Below are positions 1-12,444 of a DNA stretch of 64,000 nt, piece after piece. Origin of the DNA: Apiospora phragmitis (lineage: Eukaryota; Ascomycota; Sordariomycetes; Amphisphaeriales; Apiosporaceae); contig JAQQWL010000005.1 in assembly GCA_038363925.1 (NCBI GenBank), positions 3,720,001-3,784,000 on the forward strand, in the 5' to 3' direction. A program made the translations under genes and the position numbers. The notes under the pieces are model-generated. The model was not told the DNA's origin and searched no databases. It was given only the letters and a program-made list of their open reading frames with translations. The first letter of the stretch is position 1; each line of letters opens with the position of its first letter.

Positions 1-3000
1 TGCGGCTGATAGGGTGAATCGCCCGTCCGGGTTGGGTAACTACGTCATGACTTCGCCCGTATATACGGATCGCGCATGTGTAACCCACACGTTGGCTCTA
101 ACTTGGCAGTTATCAAAAGAAGAATCAACACTGCCCCCAGCAGCATTGTTACTTCCCAAATAACGTGTCCGACAGGCATTAGACGTTGTGGTGGTGGCTC
201 AGCGTACATATGCCTACATCACATGACCTGACTGAACATGCAGAGGCGGCAGAGTGATGCATGACATACATGTCGATTGTAACACCGTTCAATTGGGAGC
301 AGGTGCATATGTAGACTTGATTGGGTGCCAGGATCTCCTTTGTCACGTAGCACCATCTGTGGCTTTTGCGCCGCATGGCGACATCATTGCACAGGAGACA
401 AGAAACATCGGAATAGGAGAAGATATGCTAGTTAACGAATGCTTGATTGTACATGGGAAATGAGACAAAGGAATACTGTCTCAACCGTCAATCCATAAAA
501 AATCAATTCCAACAGAGGCCGCACAGCGTGTACTCCAAAAGTGACCGAGATGCAAAAGAAAATGCAGAGAGACCTGAATAACCTGTCCTTGCACCAAACA
601 CAAAGAGCCTGCCCCCCGTGAGAAACGCCATTCTATGAACATGATAGTACATAACAGCACCCATGCGTGAGCCCATCCTTCTTATACCGTCTATTGTCAA
701 GTGAGTGTTGTTGGACCGGTGCTGTCATCCCGGATGATTGGTTCTGTCGATTTCGAGATGGCCTATCTGAAGGCCGAGTAGAGCGTGAAAGAAAGTAGCA
801 ATGGAAAATAGGAACGACAAGAGAGAATGTGAAACGAGAGGAAGTAGGTCGTCGTCTGGTCAAGCGAAGTCACCAGTGTGCTTGATTGTTGGCCCAACCC
901 TCGAATGTTGTAGGCTGTTGGAACTCGTGAGAAGGGCGTGAAGGGGGGTTCCGGGGCCAGACCCCGAGCCCATAACCGATGCGCAGCAGGCCCTCAGTGA
1001 TGCTTCTTGGACCTGGACTTGTGCACCTCAACTATGCAATTTCCACAGCGCATAACCTGACAGCCGGCACAATAATCGTTCACGGCGATAGTCATTGGGC
1101 CAGAATGGCACTGGCACTATATAGCCAAAGAGTTAGAAGAGAAGTTATCATTGGAGTCAATGAGGCGTGCTTACGCAGTACCAGGTTGCGGTCTTGGGGC
1201 GCCATTCTTGCGGATTGCTGTGAATGAACTGGAAATGTATAGATATAGTATAGTAGTGGGTAGAGGATTCAGGGTAGGAGAATGATGTTCGATTGAAGTG
1301 ATGTTCCTTGAGGAGATAACTCGAAACCACGAAGCATCATTGAGATCTTATAGAACACTTACAGGATATCATGTCGAGTCCATCGGGCACCAGTAATGCT
1401 AAAATTCTGCCCTCATCGCCATGTCGAATATGCCTTCGTCGGTAGGGGCGAACCGCTTTCGCCTATCATCTCAGTCGAGGCAACGAAGAGCAAGGTGATG
1501 ATCCATCTCAAGGGCTTGGACTTCCATCACCACCCGCCAACCAAGTCGAGATGTGACTCCAGCATTGTGCCCGTGGTCTATACCGAAGACCGGAAAGCAA
1601 AGTTTCCTTTTCGGTAAAGTAGAAACAACCCATCAGAGACGATTGCTCCGTCATTTGTCATATACAGGTGGGATAGCGGTGTAGCATCAATGTTCGTTTG
1701 GTTCTGGATCCTCCGAGGGACCAAGACACTGCCATGCAAAATCAAATAAGACTCCATCATTGCATGGCTTAGACCTCCGTTACTACTCGCCAACCAGACT
1801 GGAGCAATCTCAGCATCGTGCTCCTAAAGGACACCGAGACGCAAAAAAACACTTGTTATTCTTCGGTGACTGGCAACAGCGACTCATCAAAGGGCGCCTG
1901 GTCCGTCATATGCAAATGAAATGGGTGGAGCGTCTGAGTTCCGTTGGTCCTGGATTTCCCGAGCGAACAAAACACTGCCATGATCTCGTTGACCGCTTCT
2001 AACGATTAGCACAGGGCAATAGGCCGTGTCGAACTTAGGTAAGACCATGTGAACAGACCCAAAGCAAGGTCGATGTCATAATGGCACTGATACCGGGCCG
2101 GGCCTAACCACGTGGAGCTCGGGGCCAAGGAAACGCACGCAAGACATGGCTGGTCATCTTGCATAACAGAAAGCCATAATTCTAAGCCAGCCCCTCGAGT
2201 GAAACGGCCTGAGAGAATAGGCGTTTGTGTTCCTCCCAAGTCCAAGGAATATGAAAGCGACAGACGGACTTCGCTCAGTATGCGGCGCTTTGGCCACAAG
2301 GGATCTCGCCGCATTCCGCAGAGCCGCATAGCCTCGTAGGAGATATCGTCTGTGTGTACAGTAGTCTGGGTGCAGCCTTAATATCAATGGGCGACTGGGC
2401 TGTGCCTCACCGAATGACGCCCACCTTAGGGCGGCACCAAGGTTGTCTAAGTCATCCGTCGGATCGGGCACCGACAGGCTAACGATAGGTCCATATACGA
2501 ATGGTGTAAACGAGAGGAACCGCTTCCAGTAGCTGTGTGCCACTGATCAAGCCGCAACAGGACGGGGAAAACACGTGGGCATGAATGTCTGCCCAGATGG
2601 TACCGAATGTGCCAAGACAATGAAACTCCGCTCGAGTAGGCAGACATCTGACAGATCTACCGCTGTCAGGCTAGAGCGACTCGCCCAGAAAGCCGGGAAA
2701 ATGCTGTAATAACAATCAATAAATCGTACTTTGAATTGTAGCACCATACTCAATAGATCAGAGAAACGCCACTGGACGATACCCAATTTCTTCCGAGTCA
2801 AATCAACCGATAGAAAGAAAAGACAATAGCAGAGATTCTGCCCAATGAGAAGCGCGTTTTCGGGGTTTGAATCTCGAACTGTAGGTGGAACAGTGAGATC
2901 TTAGAGCAATTTGCACCTATTTGCGGGCTGGCAAGTGCAAAAGGAGGCGTATGCAAAGATCAGTCTCAACTCTTCTGAAGAACTGAAGCTGGAGGGAGGC

Positions 3001-4433
3001 TTGAACTCATGGAGAGGACTTCGAGCTAATATATAGAAGGCTTACTTGCTTCCAGAACCTCAATCTGAGTGAAGTCCTTCGAACTGCAAAGACGCGCGTG
3101 CTTAGGAAGAGCCTGGTCTTCATAGCTTACCATGGCGAAGGCTAGAAATCAATACTCATCCTAGATGTTGCGAAGGGCTCACCAAGGCACTTCGATCTTC
3201 GACGACCCTGGTTCAGGTGTTCATGTTTACCGCCTGGTGGTTATAGATTCCTATAGTCGACGGGCCATTCTTGAAGATATGTCCTTATGGGCAGGGTTCC
3301 GGGGCTCTTATCAGCAAGTTGCGTCGCCCCAGAGAGTTTGAATTCATCTCAGACCCGAGTTGAGCGTCATGGTATCCTGGAAACGCCACGAGCTGAAAAA
3401 GGCATGATGACCACATTATCTCCCTACCTTTACGCACTCTCCCTGACAAACGAGGCATAAATCAGCCGCACGGGCGAGCACGTTACCTGCTGCTTCCAAA
3501 CTTCGAGAGTTGCATCCATATGCGGTAGATGAGTACCGTTTTCAGGGAATCAAACACATTAGGCGAGTGTTACGGTTGACGGGGCCTCACACTCAAGCAA
3601 AACAATGACTCAATATTGTGCTTGCAAGCTGGGAAAGCTCTGCCGTTCACTTGAGATGCGGCTCCAACAGATTGTCAGACATGATATGAGTGAAACCTCA
3701 GCAAATAGTGCAACACCTCATTGGACCTGAGACGCGGGGGATAAGTTCTACCTCTTGGTTCGCTCCAAGAGACTGATGGTCCAGCCAATGAGTAGAAGTT
3801 GACGCATTTGAGCACTCCTTCGTCGAAGCGGGCGGGGAAAACGAACGGCAGCCCAGACAGAGAGTATTGCACAGAGTCCCAGTTATGCGGCGACATGCAG
3901 GAACGTGGTTGAGAGTGTTTGAATGCGAAGAAGGAAAAAGTGCTCAAGATCGCTGCAGGTTGCGTTTGCCAAATATGAACTTGCATATCAGAGGCATACA
4001 GTGTATCTCGGTAGATGAGGTCCTAATCAAACGTATCCGGGATAGCGTCAAATCGCAAGAGCAAACTGCCGCGACAGTGGAGTTTGAGAAACATGGACAA
4101 GGGATGGAGGATTCAGTAAGAATCGGAAAAGAAAGGCACGGGATATTAGCAGTGGGGGGTTTCAGGCCTGGGCTTCGGGCAAACCGGGGCGTCGTAGCGC
4201 CAGAAGAAAGTCCTAGCAGGCGGGTTTAGGTGATGACCTGCAGCTAACCATCAAACCAATCAACCGGCCAGCGTCGCAATCGTAATTTGGTCTTATACCA
4301 TGTAATTAACCTAATATGTAATATACTGCCGCCCAAATGCACCTCTTTCTCAACAGGCTCTTTTGTTTGTTGCATTTATCTGCAGCCTTGCGCCAGTTCA
4401 CGACGTCCCTCGCGCGGATACGATGAGCTGGTA
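1..4433. other. Gene-free stretch at left edge
   Basis: No protein family is recognisable in any frame. Open frames are all below 130 codons, frequently interrupted, and show no conserved motif or fungal splice pattern joining them. The only structure seen is a diverged direct repeat at about 1497-1985, listed separately. The final 400 bases form the promoter and leader of the palmitoyltransferase gene that follows. Confidence 0.6.
1497..1985. repeat. Diverged direct tandem repeat, unit about 250 bp
   Basis: Two adjacent copies, roughly 1497-1740 and 1752-1985, share the same order of short matched blocks. The word CGCCAACCA occurs in both just after a TTGGACTTCC/TTAGACCTCC block. CCGTCAT occurs at 1648 and 1903. 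A GGTTCTGGAT/GGTCCTGGAT block is followed in each copy by ACACTGCCATG at 1726 and 1972. Offsets run from 246 to 255 bases, so small indels have accumulated. Block order is kept while stops interrupt every frame, which suggests a decayed repeat-containing gene or mobile fragment. The identity of such a gene is not recognised. Confidence 0.55.
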
Positions 4434-5799
4434 ATGTCTTTCGAAAGCACAAAGGCCGCATCGCGGTGGGTAACGCGCGTCATTCCAGTAATTCTTGCTG
4501 TAGCTGTCGGCTATGCGACCTACGTTACTGTAGCCCGTGTCTGTGGTAAGCTCTGCCAATTCCTTGAAGACGACAGTCATGGCGATCCTCTTCAATACTG
4601 ACTCTCGTTGCGCTCTCCTTAGTTGACTACCTGATCCACGACCGACAACAAAATGGCAGCGCCGTCACCGTCCTCGTCCTGTATTTCCTGTTCATGTTCC
4701 TCATGATTGCGACCTACTTGCGCACGATTGTCACGATCAATACCGACCCCGGCTTGGTGCCTCTCGGCCCGCTCGCCGTCTCGCGGAGGGGCAGCAGGTA
4801 TGGGAGCGACAAGGCGCATCGCGCAGACGACCTCGAGGGCCAGCCGTACTTTATGGCGCCCGACTCCAACCCTGATAGTCCCGGACTTGAGCAGTTCTAT
4901 ACAAAAGATGTCTTCATTTGCGAAACCGATGGTCGTCCCAAGTGGTGTTCTGAGTGCTGTAATTGGAAACCCGATCGTGCTCATCATAGTAGCGAATTGA
5001 ACCGTTGCGTGTTGCGCATGGATCATTACTGTCCTTGGGCTGGTGGTATGGTGGGCGAAAATTGTAGGTTGCCAGGCTAGCTTCTTACGATGGGTAAGAC
5101 AACTGGCTAATAAGTCCAACAGCTTTCAAGTTCTTCGTTCAGTTCACCACATACACGGCCTGCTATTGTGGCATTGTCCTTGGTGCCGCTGGTTCGAGTC
5201 TAACGAAGCAGATGAACAGCGGCGACGGGGTGGATGGCTTTCTGGTTGGCGCCCTGGGACTCGGAGGCTTTTTTGGCTTGTTCACTTTCATGATGACGAT
5301 AACATCTCTTCGATATGTCCTGCTCAACATGACCAATGTGGATCTGCTGGGGTCCCGTACCAAGGTCTATCAGCTGGCGGTGCGGATACCTCGCGGAAGC
5401 GAAGGTACGGACAGCTACCATGTTATCAACTATCCGTTGGCAAGGCCAGGTTCTTCGTATTCCACGAACCAACATAACAATGGCAACGGCGCCGTGGCCC
5501 GGGTCAACTCCCCGAATCTAGGACGTGAAGCGCGAGATTCACTTGCTCATCGAACCTTCGCCATCCTTCGAACGGAGGCCGGCGAGAACCCGTGGGACTT
5601 GGGGTACTGGGAAAATTGGAAGGAAGTTATGGGAACCAACCTTATTGACTGGTTGTTCCCGATACGGAGGTCGCCCTGTACGAAACACGACCGGAACGAG
5701 AGTTTCTACCGTATGGGCAAGATCGTGAACGAGGTGCGCGTGCGGCACGGCCTGGCTCAGGAACCGGCTGCTGGGCCGGATGGGTTAGAGATGAGATAA
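4434..5799 (+). CDS. pfa5: Palmitoyltransferase Pfa5 (DHHC family, DHYC variant)
   Basis: Predicted S-acyltransferase that attaches palmitate to cysteines of target proteins at internal membranes. Three exons (4434-4545, 4623-5063, 5123-5799) give 409 residues with no frame break. Both introns are short (77 and 59 bp), with GTAAGC and GTAGGT donors. Four hydrophobic segments lie near residues 13-33, 51-70, 195-210 and 225-245. The cysteine-rich domain lies between the second and third (about 134-180) and ends in DHYCPWAGGMVGEN, the catalytic cysteine being near residue 174. Tyr replaces the second His of DHHC, as in yeast Akr1, Akr2 and Pfa5. The domain also reads RAHHSSELNRC where most DHHC enzymes have HC..C..C, so some zinc ligands are absent, consistent with the Pfa5 branch. 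The start was chosen at the ATG just before MSFESTK, because upstream in-frame sequence looks non-coding. Substrates are unknown. Confidence 0.9.
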
Positions 5800-8700
5800 T
5801 TATTTTGGTCGGGGAAGGGACAGATTTTAACCAGGCATATTCAAGATACCCAGAGAGCATCAAAAGGCGTTGGTGGAAATGCAGTTACCAGAACTTACAG
5901 GTTTATAGAATTTTAATCAGGATAATATTCCATCCTATCCATCGGCATCAACCAGATGAGCTCTCCAAACTTGAAAATGGCGGACAGGACAGGTACTTCG
6001 TGCGGTGCTATGACATCTTGAAAGAAGGCCTTCTTTTCGATTCTATTTTATCTATCTACCCATTACAAAGGAGAAAATTGAAAGGCATGACTGACACCGA
6101 ACCAGACCCCTCCCTACCCATGACCGAAAAGGAGAAATTCAAACAAACGCCTGACCCGAACCAGATCTACCGTTTACCCAAAAGGAGAGAATCCAAACAA
6201 AAGACAGACATTGAACCAAGCCCACCCCCTCCATCATCAAGCTCAATCGATAGGAGCGTAGCTTGCCTGGTATTCTTCAATAATCGGCACAGCCGCAACC
6301 ACTGGCTCGGCAATGACCGCAACCTTCACAGACCCATAACCCCCAACGATTCACGTGGAAAAGCGTGTTGTCTTTACATTCGCAGCATGTGATGGTCTTT
6401 CCATCCCGGTTGCACACTAGCGGGTGGTCTGTTGTAAGGGCAGTTCCGTGCAGAGCCCTATCGCTCACTACATTAGTGTCATGTTTTGATATACGTGAGA
6501 GGTCTTGCTCACATGATGCAGTGTTTGGTAATTTGTCCTGATGTTGATTCTTGGGATGAGAACGTCGTGGAAGAAGTCTGATAATGGAATATTTAGGAGA
6601 TTTAGATTGTTATGACGCTGTGGTAATGATGAGGTATTGTATGGTCGTTGCTTTGCTCGAGGACTCTACTCCATTGCAACAACTGAAGAAGCCGTCCCCT
6701 TTATATCGGTTCGCCAGCGAGTATCATGGACACCCTATGGTTATCTCAGGCAGTCTACAGACAGACTTAGGACGACTGAAGTCACACCTAATCAACCTCG
6801 ATACATCAAGAAGGGCCCCATTCGGACCGTCCTACCTGCTGCTGACGAAGAAGACGCCTAAAAGCTGACATATAGTGATGATCCTCGGCGGCGACGTCGC
6901 TTCCTTCGAGTTCACATACGTCCTATACTTCTTTGGTGGTGAAGCAGGAAGGGGCACTGCCAGATAGGGCAGCTAGTCCGGTCAAACATGCACTACTATC
7001 CCACCATCAGATAAAAGGTCACCGCCGCAATGATCGAAGCCCGGGCTCCTAGGATACATCAGGCTAATTCAGGCAGTTATGGGTTCATGGTTCATTGCGA
7101 TGTGCTTCAGTCAGATAAGCATGCAAGGAGCTTTGGGAGACGAACACCAGGCATGTGCGCAAGTACACTAGGAGATTCTGAATGGTGGCCGTCTCCAATA
7201 GCTCTGGGTTATGTCAGAGTCTCTCGGTGAGAGCTAGCTCGAATTCAGGTACCGTTCAAAATATCCAGCCGGACAGTATCGACTTATACCACTAAATCGC
7301 CCATGAAGCCATGATAGGGGCTTATCTGTCGGATCGAGAACAACGACAAAAACAACGCGTGCTCAAAATAAGTCTTACATATTGAAAGAAGCTTATTGAC
7401 AATCAGAACGGAGGGCGAAGCATGTATACATTGCTTGGATACCCAGGCCTCAGCCCTAGAGCAAGGTTGTTGTTGGGTTCTTGCGCTAGAATCTACGATA
7501 CTACTCACCAAGGGAAACAAGCCCCTTTCGGACTCTATAGCAGCCAGACCGGCTCGGATAGCAAAGCCTTCGAAGCGGCATCCTACGTAAGATTACGGCA
7601 GTGTTGTATTGATCTACCCACCCTGCAAAGCCGTTGTAGGATCAGTCATCGTCGAGTCCGGTGCTCATGTCCTGCCTGAGACTCAGGGGAGGTCATTATG
7701 ACGCTTATTTTACTTCTTTCCGCCTGCTTGCCTTGGGAAAAGGCGGAGCATTTCGACAAAAACATGGGTCGAGGAGACCACTTCTTACCCACTCCCTTGA
7801 TGCTTACATTTTATACCCACAAGTGAGTCTCTAGCCGCCAGCCTGATCTTGACAATTTGGATCGACCTAGTCAAGGAGGGGGTGTGGGCGTTGCCTTCAG
7901 CCCTATATGGCTCCAAGCGACATCCGAGAGAGGCTTTCACGGTCCGGATCTGCAGAACAAAAGAACGTTTCCGCATGCAATACCTACTTGGGTATCTATT
8001 TTTGGTTTCAGCTCTTATCTTGGCTTCTATTTGACGTGGCTTTGGTATGTGTTCGCGATCGTCGGTGGAGATATGCAAAAGCGCAGTTCTCTAACACGTG
8101 GAAAACCTAGCCTTGCTCCAGCCCTGTCGAGGCGCGCCAGCTGAGAGTTACCTGAAGATGAGGCTGTCTTCAGGACCACTCGGCTTGCTGGGCCAACTGA
8201 GACATTCAGCTCCTGGTTGCACTTTCTCCGGCGCCGTCCCTAAATCTTTCAAAATCGGAAGGGACTGACCGTTCGGCATTGACTTATGTCCTTGACGTTG
8301 GCCTCGTTAGCCCAACCCTGTATATCTAACGGCATGGAAGTTGAGACAAACACCTACCTACCTATAATGGCAGTAAGATGAAATTGACAGCTTTCACCTT
8401 CCCAAAGAAGGCCCGACCTAATACGTCTTCCATTGTCAAAGCCTGGACCGGTCTGGCTATTCTTCGCCCATGGCTTCGCCGCTGCGAGCCTCCATTCTGG
8501 TAACCCCCTTCCAGGGCAGAGGCCCCCTGGCTACGACTTCGGTATGTCGAACAGTCTCTTAAAGGCAGGTCGCACACTAAGCGGATGTTGCTTCTCACGG
8601 CCCCGCCTGGACTGCGCGCAACAGTTCACCTCTCTCGGAATTGGAGTACCTAACGAGCTGCAGTTACGTCACATCCACTCGCAGCCGGTACTCTGGATTC

Positions 8701-10426
8701 CTGTAGATAGGTGTATGTAGGCCTAAGTATCAAGGAATTGGTCATACCCCCCACCTTGTACTACTATTACAGCCATTACCACGCCTACTCATGCAAGGGG
8801 TGGTGGAAAAGAAGCATAAGGCTGCCTCCTCGTAAGGAAGGCATACAAGAGCCTCGATCCACACTTCTGGCCGGCAGGGTGTTGTAATACAAAGTATGTA
8901 TTGTCAACTAGGACCATGCTTCTACTATTTTTAATTCTAGCATTGAGACATGCAACATCAGATGTCAAGTAATCCCTCTCTCAGCCTTGTGCGTCACCGT
9001 CACTCCAACTCTCTGCAGTCTGATGCTACGCAACAGGGACAGTATGCCGGCAGTACATGCGCCATTGGGAATGCAGATTGCATATCGGATACGTTAGTCA
9101 AATCTCGCTCATAACACTGCAGGTATCCGAGCAGTAGATCCAAACGCACTTATGACACATGACCTTACGGCGATGCCTGAAGTAAGTAGGCTGAAAGAAA
9201 GCATGGGTGTTCTGCGTTACCTCAGCACCAGAAGAAATAGGGGGCCAAAATTGGTATTGCTTCATGGGAGGAACGGTATAGAAACTCCTGCCCCAATACC
9301 CTTCTTGCGCTCTAGGCGTCCGTGTACCTTTTCCATAGGCACCGCCGTCGCGCCGTACCTCACTCACCAGGTCAGGCGAGATGATGTGGGGGTGACTTTA
9401 CATCTCCAGCGGCTGTCTATTTTTACTCGACAACCGTTGAGACTCGATGCAGTGCCGGTTCGAGAACGCACCCGAACGGTTAACGTTTCTTAAACGGTTG
9501 TTCTTCTAATTCTGGTACTCGCCCCAACCCCCACTACTCACCTACTGTCACTCGGTAAAGCCAAGAGCAAGAATCTCATGAATGGATACGTTACGTCGGA
9601 CCCAAGCCTTCACCTCCACGGATTCGCCTAAAGAGGTAGAATCCGAGACTAGGAAGGTGGATGAACAGTAAATCTAAAGAAGCTCACAGACGAACATCAG
9701 ACGGTAGGTTATCCTTACGTGGGTGTATCAAGGCGGCCATTGCTTGTTGTGAGGGCTTGGGTTGCGGAGGGATGTGGTCAAGAACTGTCACATAAATGAA
9801 GAAGGAGATATCGCGGTCAGTATCCGGTATCTGGATGGTCTATCAGGACGCCATGAATGATTAGGGACAAAAAGAGCGACCGTTGGAAAGCGGCAACAAC
9901 TGCATTGTCGCCCCTGAAGAAGTAGAAACCTACATAGCTGATCCACGAACACTGGACCAGCAGGGGACCTACCGGATCTCAAAGTAGGGTAAAACGTGCA
10001 TCAGTGGGAATCAAGTACATTGAGCAGACATATGCATGATATATTGCGTGCGACAGTACGTCCGTCCATCTTGAGATCTGCCGAGTTTGATCGTAAGCTT
10101 GCGCTTGCCTGGTGCGTTCTCCACTTTTCTTGAAAGCGACGCGACCTCGTTAAGTTTAGACGAGGGAAACCTGCCGCGTCCGCCAGTCCTTACCATTCGG
10201 GTCCGGACGGAGGCATCTCCGTGATTGCAACATCATCGCTTGAACCGCTCGCTTCTCCCAAACCGACAACAGACATGGACGGTTGTCGCGATACGATTGC
10301 TGACCATTACTTGGTCTAGCTAGTATTGTCTACCTACTTCACGCATCCATGAGTTGCTGACCTAAACACATTTGTTGCCTCTCTCACACACTCTCCCTTG
10401 ATCATCATTAACAACATCATCAAATC
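5800..10426. other. Gene-free stretch between pfa5 and rad30
   Basis: About 4.6 kb with only short, unconserved open frames. A 195-codon frame beginning at 5805, just after the pfa5 stop, spans a degenerate 60 bp tandem repeat (listed separately) and then loses any protein character. The last 100 bases before 10427 are rich in CATCA and CTCTCAC words, as expected of a fungal promoter and leader. No RNA gene or mobile element was recognised. Confidence 0.55.
6061..6230. repeat. Degenerate 60 bp tandem repeat, about 2.7 copies
   Basis: Three consecutive blocks begin at 6061, 6121 and about 6181. Each contains an AAAGGAGA core, an AAA-rich stretch, then GACACCGAACCAG, GACCCGAACCAG or GACATTGAACCAAG, and the first two end in TACCCA. 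Because 60 is a multiple of three, the overlapping open frame shows a 20-residue period of the type LP..E/R..K..TD/P.EP/N. Copies two and three differ by a short deletion. The repeat lies 260 bp past the pfa5 stop. Whether it is ever translated cannot be told from the sequence. Confidence 0.55.
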
Positions 10427-12444
10427 ATGCCTTCCTCGCCCATATTCCAGGGCTCCTCCCGGGTTACGGGACGAGTCGACGAAAGTCGCAGTTTACGTAC
10501 AGGCAACTCGGACTCTTGACGTCATACTCGACTTCATCGCCGCTGAGGGTCGTTTCTCATATTGATCTCGATGCGTTCTACGCTCAGTGCGAGATGGTTC
10601 GGCTAGGAACACCTGAAGACCAACCTCTGGCTGTCCAACAGTGGTATGTCTCGTCTGCCAGCAATATGCGATTTTCACCAGATCTAATAGGAAGTACAGG
10701 CAAGGCTTAATTGCCGTCAACTACCCTGCCCGCAAGTTCGGGATCGGGCGTCACTGCACAGTTGCGGATGCCAAAAGATGTGCCCGCAGCTCATAGCCCA
10801 GCATGTTGCTACTTGGAAAGAAGGAGATGAGAAGTGGGCTTACCATGAAGATGCTGCCTCGCATATAGGAACTCACAAGGTTTCCTTGGACCCCTACCGA
10901 CTGCAGTCGAGAATGATTCTTGCTCTTATTAAGGAGTTTCTTCCGGCGCAATTGCAGAAGGTAGAGAAGGCTTCCATCGACGAGGTCTTCATTGATTTAT
11001 CCGCCCAAATCCACTCGATTCTGCTGCAGAGGTTCCCTGAGCTGTCCTACCCTCCCCCGTACGATGATCCCACAGAAAAGCTGCCCCTGCCCCCAATCAG
11101 CGCCCTTGACTGGCAAGCCGATGCGCTCGTGGACCTAGATGATGCGGAGGCAGAGACAGACGACCCGGATTGGGACGATGTGGCCATCCTAATTGGGTCG
11201 GAAATTGTACGAGACATACGTGCAGAAATCCGGCGGAAGATTGGGTACACATGCTCTGCTGGCATTGCATCTAATAAGATGCTCAGTAAGTTGGGCTCCG
11301 GCCACAAGAAGCCCAACCAGCAGACCGTCATACGTAACCGAGCCGTCCAACACTTCTTGTCAGACATGAAAGTTACGAAGATTCGCAATCTAGGAGGGAA
11401 GCTTGGCGAGCAAGTCACGTCTGTATTTGAGACGGATGCCATCAAAGAGCTACTGGCCATCCCGGTTGAACAGATGAAAGCGAAATTAGGGGAGGACACG
11501 GGCATATGGCTTTACAACACGATTCGCGGGGTTGACACCAGTGAAGTAAACGCACGCACACAGATCAAGTCGATGCTCTCGGCCAAGTCGTTCCGGCCAG
11601 TCATTAATAGCATGGATCAGGCTATAAGATGGCTCAGAATCTTTGCCGCCGACATCTTCTCGCGATTGGTGGAAGAAGGGGTGCTGGAAAACAAGCGGCG
11701 GCCCAAGACCATCAACCTCCATCACCGCCACGGGGGACAGACACGGTCGCGTCAGAATGCTATCCCACAGGGCAAGGTACTGGACGAGACAGCCTTATTT
11801 GAACTTGCGAAAACCTCATGAACCAAATAGCTTTAGAAGGAAGAATTTGGCCATGCGCCAACCTGAGCTTAAGCGTCGCAGGGTTTGAAGATGGTGTTAC
11901 AGGCAATATGGGCATTGGGGGGTTCCTACTGAAAGGCGAGGAAGCGAAATCCCTCATGTCGTCCTCTCGTGAGGCCAGCATTGATTCCCCTTCTGAAGAA
12001 AGGGCAGAGAAAAGGAGAAGGATCGACAACCCGGGTATTCAACGGTTTCTTGCACGGGCGGCATCTTCCAGTGATGCCAATGATGGTGGGACCGAGGAAA
12101 CTGGAAATCACCAGTTTCATCAAGCACTAGAACCCCAGCCGTCCCCTGAGCATGGTGCGAGTCTTGAAGTAGAACAGGATGCATCTACGGCTGAGACTAA
12201 AACCCAGCAGGTGCCAATCACGAACTATACATGCTCGCGTTGCCATGCAAGGCTTGAAAGCGCCGAAGCACATCAAAGCCATCTGGACTGGCATTTCGCT
12301 AAGGACCTCCAGGAGGAAGAACGTGGCAGTTCGACATTAGCCAATCGACCCGCCGGTCCACGCAATCAGCGGCCTTCTGCATCTACCTCAAGACAGGCAG
12401 CGCGAGGCAGCGGTAAGAAGCAGAGCAAATTGAACTTTGGATGA
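10427..12444 (+). CDS. rad30: DNA polymerase eta, Rad30-like (three frame breaks)
   Basis: Y-family polymerase that copies past UV photoproducts in the nucleus. Exons are 10427-10643 and 10700-12444, with a 56 bp intron (GTATGT..ACAG), encoding about 654 residues. The catalytic start HIDLDAFYAQCEMVRLG and the second acidic motif KASIDEVFIDLS are both present, followed by CSAGIASNKMLSKLGSGHKK in the thumb region and a polymerase-associated domain. The C-terminus has a C2H2 ubiquitin-binding zinc finger (CSRC..H...H near 12230-12290) and ends in KKQSKLNFG, a PCNA-interaction box. The reading frame breaks three times, each needing one added base: near 10440-10470, in the A4 run at 10773-10776, and in the A4 run at 11810-11813. 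Protein similarity resumes at once in the next frame each time. The N-terminal ten or so residues before the first break are uncertain. Confidence 0.88.
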
